DNA from: Acidobacteriota bacterium
GTDB taxonomy: Bacteria > Acidobacteriota > Terriglobia > Acidiferrales > UBA7541
Reading direction: 5' to 3'
DNA length: 6,369 bases
NCBI GenBank assembly: GCA_003131985.1
Contig: PKWH01000133.1
Coordinates: forward strand, 1-6,369
In this document: positions 5,611-6,369 of the stretch, piece by piece
How positions within the stretch are numbered: position 1 is the first letter of the stretch
Layout of the letters: every line of letters starts with the position of its first letter
The notes under the pieces: generated by a model
The model's database searches: none
What the model was told of the DNA's origin: nothing
Seen by the model: only the letters and a program-made list of their open reading frames with translations
Position numbers and translations under genes: made by a program

Positions 5611-6369
5611 ATGTTGAAAAGCATTCAGCAGCGAGACCTAGACCGTAACCGGTGGGTCAAGGTCACCATGATCGTCTTACTTGTACTCATTAGCGTCAGC
5701 ATGGTGATCACGCTAGTTCCCGGGCTGGTTGGCGGGTCGATGACCACGAGCCCTGATACTGTCGCTTCCGTCGGTGGACAGGATATTTCCGTTCTCGATG
5801 TACAACGCCAGTTGAATCAGGTCCTGCACGGCCAGAACGTTCCGGAAATGCTAAAAGGTCTTTACGCCAAGCAGGTTCTCGATCAGATGATTCTTACTCG
5901 CGCGCTCGAAGTAGAAGCGCAGAGGCTTGGGATCAGCGTGACACCTCAGGAAGAATCGGAGCGCATCAAGCAATTGTTGCCTTCGGCGTGGGAAGGAGGA
6001 ACCTGGGCCAAGGACCGTTACGTTGCGGAAGTCCAAACCCGCACGGGAATGTCTGTCCCCGAATTCGAAGGTTTTCTGCGCGACGATATGCTGAAGGAAA
6101 AATTCCGCCAGTTGGTCACGGATTCCATCAGCGTCACGCCGGCGGAAATTCAGGACGAATTCCGCCGGCGAAATGAAAAAGTGCAGATTGAATACGCGCT
6201 CGTAAAGCCCGCGGAACTGGCTTCTTCGATTCACCCCACGGATTCCGAACTCTCCGCCTTCTACACCAAGAACGCGTCGCGTTATCAAATCGCTGAGAAA
6301 CGCTCTGCGCGCTATGCCTTGTTGGATCTGGCGAAATTGCGCGAGAGCGCCCCTGTAAACGACGATGTC
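5611..6369 (+). CDS. ppiD: PpiD/SurA-like membrane-anchored peptidyl-prolyl isomerase, N-terminal part (3' truncated by window end)
   Basis: The first 253 residues of a periplasmic foldase, open to the last base of the window. A short charged cytosolic N-terminus (MLKSIQQRDLDRNRW) precedes one membrane segment at about 16-38 (VTMIVLLVLISVSMVITLV). The SurA/PpiD N-terminal chaperone domain follows: VASVGGQDISVLDVQRQLNQVL (51-72), then LDQMILTRALEVEAQRLGISVTPQE (90-114) and EFEGFLRDDMLKEKFRQLV (151-169). VTPAEIQDEFRRRNEKVQIEYALV (175-198) begins the linker to the parvulin domain, which would lie beyond the window. The N-in single anchor and domain order fit PpiD rather than soluble SurA; a full-length PpiD is about 600 residues. 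Such proteins assist folding of exported proteins near the Sec translocon. The gene follows ada-alkA by 148 bp with its own candidate promoter, so a shared operon is doubtful. Confidence 0.85.
   Translation, partial: MLKSIQQRDLDRNRWVKVTMIVLLVLISVSMVITLVPGLVGGSMTTSPDTVASVGGQDISVLDVQRQLNQVLHGQNVPEMLKGLYAKQVLDQMILTRALEVEAQRLGISVTPQEESERIKQLLPSAWEGGTWAKDRYVAEVQTRTGMSVPEFEGFLRDDMLKEKFRQLVTDSISVTPAEIQDEFRRRNEKVQIEYALVKPAELASSIHPTDSELSAFYTKNASRYQIAEKRSARYALLDLAKLRESAPVNDDV

Overview
The window is 6.4 kb of bacterial chromosome with moderate to high GC. It most resembles a member of the Acidobacteriota (class Terriglobia, Koribacter-like). This is an inference from the gene families present: a bacterial legume-lectin-type secreted domain, a HAF-repeat secreted protein with an acidobacterial-looking tail, a secreted protein built around FDFWLGDW, and a PpiD-like foldase with a short cytosolic N-terminus. 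No marker gene is present to settle the taxonomy.

Layout from left to right. (1) 1-519, plus strand: the C-terminal part of a legume-lectin-like carbohydrate-binding protein whose beginning lies outside the window. (2) 520-846: a stretch with no convincing gene; one weak minus-strand open frame is noted. (3) 847-1326, plus: a small flavin reductase-like (FMN-binding split barrel) protein. (4) 1453-2004 and 2182-3543, both minus: two exported proteins in tandem, a DUF1579-like protein and a HAF-repeat protein, separated by 177 bp that hold a strong stem-loop. (5) 3544-3932: a 389-bp divergent intergenic region unusually rich in inverted repeats and in copies of AACGTCC. (6) 3933-5462, plus: an Ada-sensor / AraC-HTH / AlkA-glycosylase fusion for alkylation repair. 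(7) 5611-6369, plus: the N-terminal part of a membrane-anchored PpiD/SurA-type peptidyl-prolyl isomerase, cut by the window end.

The genes do not form one pathway. Four of the six (lectin, DUF1579-like, HAF, PpiD-like) concern the cell envelope or secreted proteins. The repair gene is a self-contained sensor, activator and glycosylase. No CRISPR array, tRNA, rRNA, insertion sequence or obvious defence system was seen. The part most worth a second look is the divergent region 3544-3932. It contains a 13-bp perfect inverted repeat enclosing further nested hairpins (3728-3891) and a cluster of AACGTCC motifs. It could be a structured leader RNA, a MITE-like element, or the operator zone of the Ada-AlkA activator.
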